A stretch of 64,000 nucleotides of DNA from Eucalyptus grandis (GCF_016545825.1 NC_052619.1:41879682-41943681); one strand, 5' to 3'; numbered from the stretch's first letter, positions 45,119 to 57,082 are shown. Notes: a model not told the origin generated them from the sequence alone. Program-made: numbers and translations.

Positions 45119-45954
45119 ATTCACAATTATGATTATCCCAAAGACAGTCATAATTGGTCGACCAATGAATACAGAAACTACAATGTGATTCTCCAAATTC
45201 GATCTTTCTCTTTCTTTCAAACTCTCAATTTCAGTTCAGCTTGCTTTTCTAGAAATGTCCCATTAGATCGAATCAACTCATTGGCAACATCCTAAGATAG
45301 CAAACACTAAATAGAAATCTTGAGAATAAGTAAGAGTCATGAGGGCACTCAGATTGAGGAACTCCTTTCCTCAAGAGTCTTACACGGCATAAAAGTTGAA
45401 ATCAAACTTTTGCCACTTTTATTGGTCGTCTCATGCATACGTAGTATGAAATACGTATTACGGTATTAACTCATTTCCCATGGAGCGTATGTCTATACCT
45501 TCAATACCGTACAGATGATAGTTCAAACATACCCAATATCTAACTTGAGTTCATGTATCTACTCATTCACAAAATTCATCAGAACTCACATCTAGCATCT
45601 TAGACAGATAAAGTAAAATATGTGGTGTATTTTACTTTCAGACATAGTACATATCATGTCCCCATCATAACACTTAGTTAAGGCGGCATAAATATTTTAA
45701 GCTTGAGCTCTCGATTATCACCTAGATGATAAGCTTAAAAACCGTCTCATCTCTATTTATCACATAGTAAATAGAAGCGATTACCCGTATGAGTGGGCTA
45801 ATCTTATATCTGTCCGACATACTTTCTTAACTTAATATAATGCATTGAGCATTAAGATGCATAAAGATCAAACAAAAATTTATAGGCATTAATAATGAAA
45901 AAACACAAGTTCATAAATGTGAACAACTTAGGGAAATTAACAATATCTAGTACA

Positions 45955-46631
45955 TCAGACTCTACGCAATCCTAGAGATTTTACATGACCACAAAATATA
46001 TCTCTAGGTATTGGCTTTGTCATAGGATCTGCTACCATTCTATGCATAGATATGTACTGTAAGTTCACATCCTTTCGTGCAACCATATCTTTGACAAAGT
46101 TATACTTGGTATCTATATGTTTTGTCTTGCCATGATATTTTGGATCTTTAGTGTACGCTATAGCTGCTTGGCTATCACAGTTAACCAATAATGGATTTAT
46201 AGCTTTCTCAATAACACCTAAATGATCCAAAAATCTGACCAAACTCCTTCTTGTATCGCTGCTGATAATGCCACGAACTCAGCTTCCATCGTGAACAAGG
46301 CTATACACATTTGCTTCTTACTGCTCCATGATATGGCGCCATTGTTCAGTAAGAAAGCAAATCCAGAGGTAGATTTTATTTCATCTAAATTTCCTCCCCA
46401 ATCAGCATCTGAATAGCCTTCAAGTCGTAGATCATTTCCTTGGTAATTCAGCTTGTAATCAGCAGTTCCCTTCAGATACCTCAGTATTCTTTTAACGGCT
46501 ATCCAATGTGCTTGACCTGGATTGGATTGGTATCTACTCACCATTCCAACTGCAAAACATATGTCAGGTCTTGTACACATCATAACGTACATCAAGCTCA
46601 CAACAGCACTAGCATAAGGAATATGTTTCAT
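45955..46631 (-). pseudogene. Copia RNase H and end of reverse transcriptase
   Basis: Reads YASAVVSLMYVMMCTRPDIC, LRYLKGTADYKL, then the RNase H part: GYSDADWGGNLDEIKSTSGF, EAEFVALSAAIQEGVW. After a frame change near 46240 it continues NCDSQAAIAYTKDPKYHGKT, KHIDTKYNFVKDMV and VADPMTKPI before the natural stop. RNase H degrades the RNA strand of the cDNA hybrid; the D, E and D positions are visible. The frameshift makes it a pseudogene. Confidence 0.9.
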
Positions 46632-46643
46632 TTTTTTCTTCTC

Positions 46644-47420
46644 TTATGGAGTCCTTGGACACAGTCTATGACTTAATCCTTCACCTTTTGAAATAGGAGT
46701 GTCTATGGGTTTACAATCTTGCATACGAAATCGTTCAATAACCTTATTTATATATGTTTCTTGCGAAAGAGATAACGATCTATTCGAACGATCTCTTGAA
46801 ATCTTAACTCCAAGAATGCATGCAGCCTCACCCATATCTTTCATCTCAAAGTTGGAAGACAACCGACTCTTAACGGTATTAACAAACTCCATATTGCTTC
46901 CGGCAATTAGTATATCATCAACATATAATGATATGATCACAAATTGATCTTTCGATCTTTTGATATATACACAATGATCCTCATCTATCATTGTAAAATC
47001 ATATGCCATTATGGCATTATGAAAACGTATATACCATTGTCTTGACGATTGCTTAAGGCCGTATATCGATCTCAAAAGTCGACATACCTTTTCTTCTTGG
47101 CCTTTGATTATAAAACCAGCAGGTTGTTCCATATATATTTCTTCATCTAATTCTCCATTGAGGAAAACAGTCTTTACATCAATTTGATGTAACTCAAGAT
47201 CCATACTAGCCACTATTGCCAGAATAATGCGAATCAAGGTAAATCTCACTACATGAGAAAATGTTTATTCATAATCAATTCCTTCCTATTGGTTATACCC
47301 CTTCGCCACAAGGCGAGCCTTATGCCTTTCTATCGAGCTATCAGCTTTTCGCTTTATTTTGTGAACCCACTTGTTCCCAATAGCTTTGCGTCATTTTAGA
47401 AGATCAACCAATTCCCAAAC
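46644..47420 (-). pseudogene. Copia reverse transcriptase
   Basis: From the N-terminal side: NKWVHKIKRKADSSIERHKA, RLVAKGYNQ, a stop, IDYE, another stop, TFSHVVRFTLIRIILAIVAS, then open sequence with QIDVKTVFLNGELDEEIYME, the catalytic SLYVDDILIAGSNMEF, GEAACILGVKISRDR and PIDTPISKGEGLS. The YVDD active site is intact. A stop after GLSHRLCPRTP separates it from the next block. It was once part of a single polyprotein with gag and integrase. Confidence 0.9.
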
Positions 47421-47536
47421 TTGGTTTGACTTCATTGACTCAATCTTCTCTTCCATTACATGAATCCATTTTTCCATACTAGGGCAATTTAGAGCCTCAT
47501 TAATATTTCTTGGCTCATCCTCATCTTGCAGAGTAA

Positions 47537-48510
47537 TCATAAAAGTTTCCCCTTCAATGTCGAAACGTCGATGGGAATACTTTTGCGACTTGTTCGCCGT
47601 ATGGGAGATTGTACACTTTGCACATCATTCCCCATCATGCTCCCACTCGAATTAGATAATGACAATGTCATCTCATCATGTGGTTGTAATTGAGAATGAG
47701 TTGAATTTAATTCGTCGTTTCTCATATTACTCCCACTTGGACGAACTTCACAAATATCATTATCTTGATCCAAGGTTTCAAATAGGAGTAATCTTCACCT
47801 ATTTCACCCTTCTTAGGAAATTCATCCTCTAAGAATGTGACATCCTGTGATTCAAATTCAGTTATACTCTCACTTTCCTGCTCACCTATGAACACATACC
47901 CTTTCGAGTGTTCGGAGTACCTTATGAAAATACTCTTCCTTCCTCTGGGACCCAATTTCCCAAACTTGTGAGAGGGCTCATGAGTATTGCCAACACAACC
48001 CCATGACTTAAGAAAACTTAAGTTTGGTTTTCTACCTGTCCATAACTCATATGGAGTGGAAGTAACTGATTTGGAAGGCACTCGGTTAAGTATATAGGTA
48101 GCAGTCAACAACACATCACTCCAAAAAGTGATAGGTAAGTTAGCATGCGCCATCATGGACCTAATCATTTCCAGTAGAGTTCTATTTCTTCTTTCCGCAA
48201 CACCATTTTGTTGAGGAGTATATGGAATAGACAACTGTCTTTCTATCCTTTTTTCATCACATAATTTTCTGAACTCATCAAATAAATATTCTCGACCTCG
48301 ATCGGATCTTAATACTTTTATTTTCTTGTATAATTGATTTTCTACCAAGTTCATAAACCTTTTGAAACAACTTAATGCTTCAGATTTATGAGAAATCAAA
48401 TAGACATATCCGAATCGAGTATAATCATCTATAAAAGTGATGAAATAAATAGCCCCATGCCTTCCTCTCACATTCATTGGACCACAAATGTCAGAATGGA
48501 TTAAATGCAG
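47537..48510 (-). pseudogene. Copia integrase and linker
   Basis: Reads, after a stop, HLIHSDICGPMNVRGRHGAI, YFITFIDDYTRFGYVYL, VLRSDRGREYL, IPYTPQQNGVAERRNRTLLE and WSDVLLTATYILNRVPSKS. This gives the catalytic D, D, E of a copia integrase plus the SFLKSWGCVGNTHEPSHKFG segment. The linker to RT (47773-47537) is acidic/serine-rich with a frame change. Integrase would insert the cDNA; the in-frame TAA near 48515 interrupts the polyprotein. Confidence 0.9.
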
Positions 48511-48516
48511 AGGAAA

Positions 48517-49103
48517 TTAAGCTCTTTTACCTTTTCCAAATGGTTTCCTTGTTGTTTTCCCTTCTAGGCAATGCTCACATATGAGCAAATCGACTTTTTT
48601 AATGTTGCCCAACAAGCCCTCTTTGGCTAGTTTATTCATACGTTGTTGGCCAATATGACCAAGTCTAGCATGCCACACATTCACATAATTATCATATGAA
48701 TTAGGAGACGTGAGAAGGGAATAACAAACATTTGCATTAACATAGTCAATATCTAATACAATGAAACCATCTAGAAAATAATCACAACCATAGTAATTTG
48801 TATCCAAAAACAAATCCACACATCTATTATGAAAGTTTATATTAAAGCCTAACTTGACCAACACTAAAACAGACACTAAATTCCGACGAATCTCCGGAGC
48901 ATACAATGCATCATGTAGGAATAAAGTGCGTCCACCACGCATGTTTAGTTGGCAGGTGTCAATTCCTTTTACTTCAGCTTTGGAGTTATTTCCCACATAG
49001 ATCCACTTGGTTCCAGTTGGTACTCGTCAAAATTCCACGAAGGATCCTTTATCCTTCGCTACATGGTCTGTCGCTCCTGAATCTACAGTCCACAAAGGAT
49101 TAG
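48517..49103 (-). pseudogene. Copia protease and gag-pre-integrase domain
   Basis: LWTVDSGATDHVAKDK (about 49098-49053) is the aspartic protease core (DSGA). After one TGA stop follow WIYVGNNSKAEVKG, LFLHDALYAPEIRRNLVSVL and the gag-pre-integrase zinc-binding part VWHARLGHIGQQRMNKLAKE and CEHCLEGKTTRKPFGKGKRA. It is continuous in frame with the integrase apart from the TAA that follows. Confidence 0.88.
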
Positions 49104-50023
49104 ACTCAGTCAAGAATACATAACTTGATACATAGACAAAGTTCTTAAAAGCACAAGGGGTGTATACCTTCTTTGGCTCACGACAGTCGCGAGCATAGTG
49201 ACCCTTCTTGTCACAATTGTAACACTTTACCCTTGTAAGCTTCTTCATTCGAGGACGCTTTCCTCTTTCATGTTGGTTAAACTTAGGTTTCTTCCCTGAA
49301 GAACCTGCTTCCTTGCATTTCCCTTTATCAAACCAGTTAGGACGTTTGCGCTTGGAGCTCGAAGCTCCATGTGAGCTAGAACCAGCATGATAGATTTCAA
49401 CTTCCGACTTAGCCGCCAAGAGGCGGTCCTCTTCTAGCTCAAGATGACGCACTGTATCATCAAAGGTTTTGATATTTTCATTATGGGTTAGGTGCACCTT
49501 CATATGCTCCCAACGCTGAGGCAAGGAACGAATCACTGCTTGCATTTGCTATTCATCAGTTAGGACATGGCTAGCATCTTTCAGCTCATTAATCATGTTT
49601 GACATCTTTCTAAGATGTTGCTTCATGGTCTGACCATGAGACTTCTTATAAGAGTCAAACCTAATAGTGAGCTGCCTTAGTTTGGTCACCGAAGTATGAC
49701 CAAACTTGTTGCCAATGCTTCCCATATTTCCTTGGCATTCTCAAAACGCCTAAACTCTCACATGACATCATTTTCCATGCTACTCAGTAACGTAATGCGA
49801 GCAAGAGAGTTCTTTCTTTTCCATGCAGCAAATGCTTCCTTATCTCTCTTGTGATGTGCTATGTTTCCTTCTTCAGGTTCTACCATGTCAGGTTAAGAGT
49901 TTCTAGTGCCTCTTGCTTTTCCAGCACATATTGGATTTTCATGTGCCATATTTCATAGTTATCGCCATTGAGCTTTTCACCTTTGTTCAGCTCGGCAACT
50001 ATGCTCTTTGTGGCTGAAGCCAT
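49104..50023 (-). pseudogene. Copia gag with CCHC zinc knuckle
   Basis: Begins MASATKSIVAELNKGEKLNG at 50023, continues NYEIWHMKIQYVLEKQEALE, then decays through stops and frame changes. It recovers at 49545 with QAVIRSLPQRWEHMKVHLTH and HLELEEDRLLAAKSEVE. The nucleic-acid-binding knuckle CYNCDKKGHYARDC is at about 49223-49182. This is the common plant UBN2-type copia gag that packages the genomic RNA. Non-functional. Confidence 0.85.
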
Positions 50024-50421
50024 TGATCTGAACATATCAGACATATATGCACGAATTATTAATGCCTATTATTTATGCATCCATTTTGCACAGTCCCATC
50101 ATATTAATGAACAATTTCAAGTAAGGTTTCAAAATCAAAAGGTCACTATGTTTCCAATCATCCTCCAAAAGATCCTAACTTAAAACTATCATTAATATAA
50201 TTTTTTTATGCAAAATAAATTCTATGAAGTTACAAAAACTTCAATGAACTACCCACAAGAATCAACAATAACAGAAAGCAAATAATATTTTATATACAAT
50301 AGAATAATAATGCTTTCACATAATACAACTTACATATCAGTTGCTACATCAACAATAATCAGGTAGTAAACATTACATAAGATGTCCATAAAGCACACTA
50401 AATAAAGATCAATCAATACAT

Positions 50422-50811
50422 CTAACACCAGGTCAATACACGAACTGGGAAAGATACTCTTTTGTTCAATTTCTTGATATTTTCCCTTGTAACAATCCAA
50501 TAATAATAATCTATAAAATCCATCACAATTTTCTTATATGAAGCAGCTTTGTTGACATCCCATATGCGATTCAACACTCCTTGCCATTCTAGTGGAAGAG
50601 TGTTCATGAAAAATCACACCATCTTAGACTGTGGCATGAGACGACCATTCCATATGACCTTTTGAATTTTCCCGTTGACTTCAAGAGCATGATCAATTAA
50701 GTCACCACTTTCCCATCGATGATCAATCAGCTCAACTATCAACTTAGAAAACCTTTCATTTTGTTCATCGGTAATCACGCGAACAGGTGTGCGCAACCTA
50801 AGGGGAGGCAT
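50422..50811 (-). pseudogene. Extra ORF upstream of copia gag (UBN2-gag-like)
   Basis: An approximately 130-codon frame with a single internal TGA (near 50614): MPPLRLRTPVRVITDEQNER, FSKLIVELIDHRWESGDLID, HALEVNGKIQKVIWNGRL, then after the stop FFMNTLPLEWQGVLNRIWDV and IVMDFIDYYYW. The 'LIVELIDH..' and 'FFMNTLPLEWQGV' segments look like the middle of a UBN2-type gag, but it lies about 400 bp upstream of the real gag start. It may be a second gag piece or an acquired ORF; I cannot name it firmly. Confidence 0.5.
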
Positions 50812-50912
50812 TGTTCTTGTAACAAATGCAGAACAAATAATGGATTACATATAATCCACATAGACTTAATTGGAAAAGGAAACACATTCTTTTCCTCTTT
50901 TTTTTTTTTTGG

Positions 50913-50968
50913 GGTCAACGGTCAACGGTCAAAGTCAACGGTCAACGGTCAGCCAGGTCGAGGTCAAC
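50913..50968 (-). promoter_or_regulatory. Cluster of TTGAC (W-box-like) motifs in the copia leader
   Basis: The plus strand repeats GGTCAACGGTCAACGGTCAA with variations; GTCAA occurs near 50914, 50921, 50928, 50934, 50941 and 50963. In element sense these are TTGAC cores, most as TTGACC, the WRKY-factor recognition core. It lies between the primer-binding site and the first ORF. Function is inference. Confidence 0.5.
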
Positions 50969-51440
50969 GGGCAGTCGGGTCGGACCGGATGGGCTGGGTC
51001 GGACCGATCGGCTCGGTCGGATGAGCCGATCGGCACATGCCACGCGCGTGCTGGGATGACATCACGATGACATCATCCGGCACGTGCACGGCACGCACCA
51101 GCACCGCGCACATGCGTCACAAGTGCCTTCAGCCAAAACGGCACGTGTGTCGCACGCGCCTGTTGGGGACCGAATCGGCGCGTGCACCCCCGTTCGTTCC
51201 GGCCGCGCGTGGCGGCGCGTCCGGCGGACTCCGGCGGCGATCTGCCACTCGTTTTTCTCGTCTCGACGAGGGCTTCGATCCTACACTTTTAGAAAAAAAA
51301 TTCAACTTATAGAAAACCAAAAAATGGGGCGAACAGAATCAGGTGCGGGATATTTTCGCCCCTTATCGGTGTCGGCCGATTTTTCACGAACATTCAAATC
51401 ATTCATAAACATGAAAGGGGTTAGGAAAACATGAACTTGT

Positions 51441-51452
51441 GCTCTGATACCA
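51441..51452 (-). other. Copia primer-binding site
   Basis: The minus strand reads TGGTATCAGAGC, complementary to the 3' end of plant initiator methionine tRNA, ten bases inside the candidate LTR end. It fixes the 5' side and orientation of the element. Confidence 0.9.
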
Positions 51453-51462
51453 ATGATGGGAT

Positions 51463-51935
51463 TGTTGGATTCCAAAAAACCGGATTCGACACTAAATCGA
51501 ACCCCTAAAACGAATACGGAAGACAAGCCCGGGAAAAACACATGCATCACCGATCCTAAGGCACATCACAGAATCGAACATACCTTGTTAGCCACAGATT
51601 AAACACCAATGCTGAAGTTCGAGGAAGAAATTATGATCCCGTTCTACCGAGGAGCGTGCTGTTGCTATTAGGGGGAGAAAAAAAACAGAGCGCACGTTCT
51701 TTCTATTTTCTTCTTTTTGAGGGAGAGAGAGAGACTGACATATGCTGAAAAGGTACATTCCTCCCTTTTCTTTTCTCTCTTAAATACGTCTCCTCCAAGA
51801 GACGTAACTCTTCAACGTAATATGTCCCCCCCCCCCCAAAAGTCATAACCCCTCATATCTAAATAACGCAACCTTTCACATCGCAGCTATTCCTCCATGG
51901 GTCTTTATCTTGTGGGCCGGGCTTTTAGGCCCAAC
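51463..51935 (-). mobile_element. Candidate 5' LTR of the copia element
   Basis: On the minus strand it runs from TGTTGGGCCTAAAAG (51935) to GGAATCCAACA (51463), so the ends form the usual TGTTGG..CCAACA. A TATA-like GTATTTAAGAG lies at about 51787-51777, and a pyrimidine-rich leader follows. A poly-C run is at 51824-51837. The right end is chosen from the terminal motif only, since there is no second LTR to compare. Confidence 0.55.
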
Positions 51936-52900
51936 ATGGATGGACCAGCCTTAAGCTCATCATCATATAAATAAATAAAACCATCAATCTTTGCTACAAC
52001 GGCATGTCAGCCTTCGACGACCTTTGTAGCCTCCAAGCAAGACGCTGTAAGAATTTCAATGATCTTTCAGTCTAGCGGTCATCGACACTTCAAGAAATTC
52101 TGGGCTGAGTTCAGGACCACCTTCGATTAACAAAGCAGCAGGGATCAAGTTCACAGAGTCATGGCAAAATTCCACTTAATGCATGGTCACACAAGAGAAG
52201 GGCACACATCCTTTCAGTAAAGGAGGTTGTGTACATTGAAAGGATGGACGATTTCGCGCACTTATTTTATTGAAATTTGGAGCATCTCCCCATCGTGGTT
52301 CTCTAGGTCTCTCGGCAAGCTTTGCTACTGCTGTGACAACAAAAGTTATCGTTTTGCAGATTGCTTCTCGAGTTTCACGTGCATATCGTTGAATCGAGCA
52401 ATCATCAAGGAGCCGCACGCAAAGCCCCTTGGCGAGTAGCCATCCCGTGAACCCCGCTAAGCACCACCACATCGGGTCACAAGTAACCATTTGAGGATTA
52501 GAATTCGGAAGCGAATATTCGAATTAGGTAAAAATCTTATGTATTTTGATTTTCGAAAATTTTGTTTCCTTATTTGATATATTCGTTGATGCCCATGATG
52601 GAAATTTCCGATATGCTAAGATATGTGAAATCTCGAGTAGCCTTCTAAATTAGGAAATCTTCCTAATTTCGCAACGTGCATATGATTGACGGTCCGATTT
52701 CATGCTCGAAATACAACCCGCAATTGCACGGAAAAATTGCCAATCTGATCTTACGCTCGAGATACAATTCGTTATTTTGTCTAAAATTGGCCAATCCGAT
52801 CTCATGTGCGAGATACGATTCGCCAATTTCTTTCCAAAATTAAATGGACATGGATGATAATTTGCTGGATTTGTTGCCGTGTTGTCCTTTATTTGTTTGT
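51936..52900. other. Unassigned sequence with one odd ORF
   Basis: The ORF at 52490-52176 (minus, 104 aa; CLAGFTGWLLAKGLCVRLLD and KTITFVVTAVAKLAERP) has a membrane-like and coding-like look but matches no family I recognise. From about 52500 the sequence has repeated 'CGATCTCATGCTCGAGATAC'-like segments (52690-52820) that may belong to the LTR body on its right. Confidence 0.35.
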
Positions 52901-54112
52901 TCCCATAAAAGGAAAAATAAAAATAAAAAACATTTGAGTTAGATTAGATGCATCTTAGGATATTACTTGTTTTAGGGTTATTTTGCATGTCTAGAATAGG
53001 AAATTTATTTATGTCGAATTTCTTAAATAAAAAATACCAAAAACATAAATTTAGGATGTTAGATTTTCGTTTCATTGATTTAAATTGCATGTTAATTATT
53101 TGCCAATCTTAATTTCGAATTTTTATCAAAAAAGCAAAAATGATCATGCATATGTCATGTAGAATTAATGCATTCTTTGCACGTCATTGCATATTAGAAT
53201 AAAATTTCATGTTTCATTTTAAGTTTAGATATTAGATAGATTGCATTTTAGGATTATTTGGGTTAAGATAATATTTTAGTTTAAATTAGGGTTTGGCTTA
53301 ACCTAATTCCTAATGCAAATTAAACAGAATCTTAATCTAGTTAGATAATTTTCACATTTTTCCTAATTCCGAATTTCATGAAAAAAAAAATTGTCTTAGA
53401 ATAAATTAGTTCCATTCTTTAGGATAAATTGCATTTTTAGGAAAAATGAAAAATGTCATGTAAATGTCATATAGGATTAGATTCATGAAATGCACGTCAT
53501 TTAGAGATTGTTATTAGGTCCATTTAATTAGAAATTGCTTGACATTATAATTAGGTTATTTAGTTATATTGCATTGCAATTGCATGATTTTCATTAAATA
53601 AGTGAAAACAAAACAAAAAAAGAAAATTGCGTGTTAATTAGAAATCATACCTAGGACCGTTGATGTGAATTATGATCTAACAACGCAGATGCTTTCATTG
53701 CTTTGAGGTAAGTCTTGCAATTTATTTATTGCTTAAATTGGATGTTAAATTGGTGGTTTGCGCACCCACATGATCGCCTCGCATGTTAAGGAAATAGATT
53801 TAAAATCAATTTAAACTGCTTGCAAAAGCATTTTTGAAAATAAAAGAATGGTACTGAAAAGGCATTAGAGAAATCTAGTGTAACCAAGTCCCTGTACCTA
53901 TAATCTCTGGTTCGTAGGAGTAAGATAATTATCCCATTATTTTACTTAGGTTTCTAATTGACCCACCAAAAATAGATTAGTGGAGACTCCTGATTGAAAA
54001 TCAATTGCATGTTAGTGAATTGATATGGGCTTGGGAGAGCCCGAGTTAAGTCTAGACTTAACAATCCATTAGCCAAATCCTAGGTGGTTCACCCGAAAAT
54101 TTGGTCGCGACA
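52900..54112 (+). mobile_element. LTR 3' portion, gypsy-type family 1-related (plus orientation)
   Basis: Matches the 3' part of the solo LTR at 15782-18057 (read on its minus strand): GATGCTTTCATTGCTTTGAG, GTTCGTAGGAGTAA, GGGCTTGGGAGAGCCCGAGT, AACAATCCATTAGCCAAA, ending TTTGGTCGCGACA at 54112. The TGTTGACACC start is not found to the left, so it is truncated or its 5' part is too diverged. What follows at 54113 is not a primer-binding site, so this is probably a solo LTR remnant inserted into the neighbouring repeat. Confidence 0.72.
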
Positions 54113-57080
54113 GTTTCTCACATACTCTTGACAAAATGGCTGCTTGATCCCATCCATTCATGTGGGAAGTAACTGATTACCAAGGCTATCTCACATAACC
54201 TATGTCAAATGCTTTCAGAAACATTTGCAATAAGCACAATTTGATCGATCAAAAAGGTCTTTCGAAAGGACTACAATATAGGTTTGGTCAGGACTTACAC
54301 AAAGGAATTATTGCTTTGAGGCCAATAAAAAACATTTGTTGCTATCTTCATCGGGTTTACAAGTTGAGAACTTGGAATATATGACAAGATAGAATTGATT
54401 CCATTCCTTCAAGCGGTAGCTTTTTTGTGTCATTCTCATTTTCACTCGAACCATCCCAATTAGAAGAGAGTTCGAAAAAGGGTTGTCATGTTGGCTTAGG
54501 AGAGGCTCGAAAAGCTTAAAATTTTCAAGAGGGTTTTTAAGAGTCAGTGATCATCAGGGTATCGTGACCAGGTCACTCAATTTTTTGAAGTCATTTGGCT
54601 TTTGAAACACAACACATCTTTAAAGCCCCTTGATTAATCATTTCTACATGGGAGCTTTGCTCCTTTCTCTAATTTCCTTTGCTCTTGCGATAATATTTTT
54701 ACGCAAGCACTTGGACTTTGATCATTTTTCTTTCACATAAGATGCATCCATTTGGCTCTTTTTATTGACAGACATTGGCCTTACTTTTACCAGGCACACT
54801 ACTTTTTCATGCCCCATAATTTTGTTGAACTTTTTGCTTTTTGAATTTTAAGAGCTTTATGACTTTTGAGATGCTTTTCATGTTTTCTTGTAAATGTCGA
54901 TTGTATGTGGTCAATCCTTATGCCTTGCCCCAATGAAGGGAGATGACCATCGCTCGAGATTGAGAAATGGACAATCAGGCCCAAATTGGTTAAAGCAATG
55001 GGTATTGGTGTTTGGGTAGAGAATGAAATGCTCTTCTTCACCTTAAGATGAGTCAAGCTCTGATGAGAATTTCTCTAAAATTATCATTGGAATATTGATG
55101 CAAGTGAAAGTAATAGAATCTTTTTCAATCATTCGCTCTACAACACAATCATAACCTCCTATGCTGCCTCAATGTAGGGTCATTCTCGATAGGGGTAATT
55201 TGAAGGATCATCTTTATTCTGCTCAAAGGGGTAGCAAGAGATTAGTGTAATGCTTTAGATTGATGAAGGAAACGCCTTTATCATTTCGATCTTTGCGCTC
55301 AATGCAAATGAATCATTCATCCTAAAAGAATGTTGCTTTTCACTCAACTCTCAAAAGTGTTTGAAGGATGTGTTTGGAAATGGCTTACATTTCTTCATCA
55401 TAAGCACTTCTTGTTTGGCATGGTTAATATTTCACCTTTCACTCTACTGAGATCATCTGAGTAGATCAATCTCCAAAAGGAAATTTGATTCAAAATGAAT
55501 AACCCACAAAAAGAAAAACAATTTTGAGATTAAAAGGATGTTCAAAAAGTTCATAGAAAGTTCTTTTTTTCTTTTCTCAATTATTCATTTTTGTGCTTGT
55601 CTCTAGGAAAGTGCCAAAGGTTCTTTTTTGTAATGGAAATTCTCCGTTTTTTTTTTCATTTAATTTTGAGAATAAGGGTATGGTGAAAGAATGTGAAAGA
55701 ATATGTTAGTGCAAAAATCTTTGGGGATTGAAATGTTGGAAACGATACATTATTACCTTTCATTCGCTTTTATCCTTTGGGTGCTAACATTTCTTGGATT
55801 CACCCTCATGGATATTTGGTAACTCGACATTATCCTTCACTTGCATTTGCCTGTAAGTATTTGATGTTTTCCTCTCAAAAGAAAAAAAAAAGAATAATGT
55901 CAGAGATGCTATCAAAATGAGCAATTGGAATCGACACAATTTACCTTTCACGTGTTTTCGTTCTTCAAGTATAAACTTTGCCTGAAGTGGCTAGGATTGA
56001 TTGAAAAATGGCAATGTGGCCCTGATTTTATCCATGAAAAGCACTTCTTTATTGTATAAAACAATTTACAAAGTTCAATTCTTGCTTTTTCAAATGCTCT
56101 TTTCAAAGAGACTTTTAATTAACAAAGAGCTTGAAAAATTTAAATATGAATCATTATATGTGTTTTTCAAGATCTTGCTTTGAAAGGAGAGGGATTGCTC
56201 CTTGGTTCCACATTTGAGGATATTGTTCTTTAGATGCTTTGCCCATTTATTGCCTACAAAGAAAAGATTGGACATGTTATTTGCTCGCTCAATTGGGAAT
56301 CATTTAGGAACTATACACATCCCTTTAAGCCAAAATGGATAGTTAGGTCTTAGCATGATTCCATGATGAAAGGCGCTGCTTCTACAGTCAAGGTGCAACA
56401 TTTTCCCCCATTTATCACCCTATGAGAAGAGGAGATGAAACGGATTATTTCCATACTTAATGAGGTTCAATTGAGGAATGATACATCATTTCTTGATGAA
56501 TTTGACAATGTTGGCCCAACACACTTCATTAGTGGGGGAAAGAGAGATTTATTCTAAATCAAACTTTGCTCTCCCACTCTTTATTTGACCAACCTTTGTC
56601 CTATTTGAGTCTGTCCTATACCAAAGAAAAGGATATGTCATTTTTTATGCTAATGAGAATCAAGTTTAGGAACGAAATACATCATTTTTCAAAGTCGGGC
56701 GATCAACATCCCAAGGTATTCCTTATGGAGGAAGGGATTCTATTGCGCCTCTGTTTCATTTGAATCTTTCTTTGTTTAAGATGAACAAGACTTAATAATG
56801 CTTAATCGTGTTGGTTGGAACGTTACAAAACTTGGTACTCTTGATGTCTCCTTGATAATGGAAAAAGAAAGTCATGTCAAAAACGAAATAAAAAATGAAT
56901 AATTGGAATCGATACAGTTTACTCTTCCTTTAAATTCGCCTTTTGGATGCTTGGCAACTCTCCTCATTTATCTCATCATGCAAAGTGAACAAGATCAATG
57001 GGCTATTTTGGCACCTAAAGCATCTCCAAATAAACTTCCCAAAACGGAATTCAACTTCATTTTGCCTCTATGGAAAATTG
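54113..57080. mobile_element. Long non-coding repeat DNA, probable retroelement internal domain
   Basis: The first 490 bp are the inverted copy of 13870-13370. The rest has no coding domain but repeats a diffuse theme: GGAATCGACACAATTTACCT (55926), GGAATCGATACAGTTTACTC (56901), GGAAACGATACATTATTACC (55738) and AACTCGACATTATCCTTCAC (55822), each followed by a TTCGCTTTT/TTTTCGTTC-like segment. It looks like the internal DNA of a large non-autonomous retroelement, or a heavily decayed one. No LTR of its own is identified. Confidence 0.45.
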
Positions 57081-57082
57081 GC

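Larger units (their letters stand above)
45016..51935 (-). mobile_element. Degenerate Ty1/copia retrotransposon with 5' LTR, no recognisable 3' LTR
   Basis: In minus-strand order: candidate 5' LTR (51935-51463), primer-binding site complementary to initiator Met-tRNA (51452-51441), untranslated leader with a TTGAC cluster, an upstream ORF, gag, protease, integrase, reverse transcriptase and RNase H (ending 45955), then about 0.9 kb of 3' non-coding DNA down to a TA repeat. The PR-INT-RT-RH order identifies copia. Every domain carries stops or frameshifts. No sequence like the 5' LTR occurs in 45016-45954, so the 3' LTR is missing; the element ends against an LTR fragment at about 45015. Confidence 0.85.
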
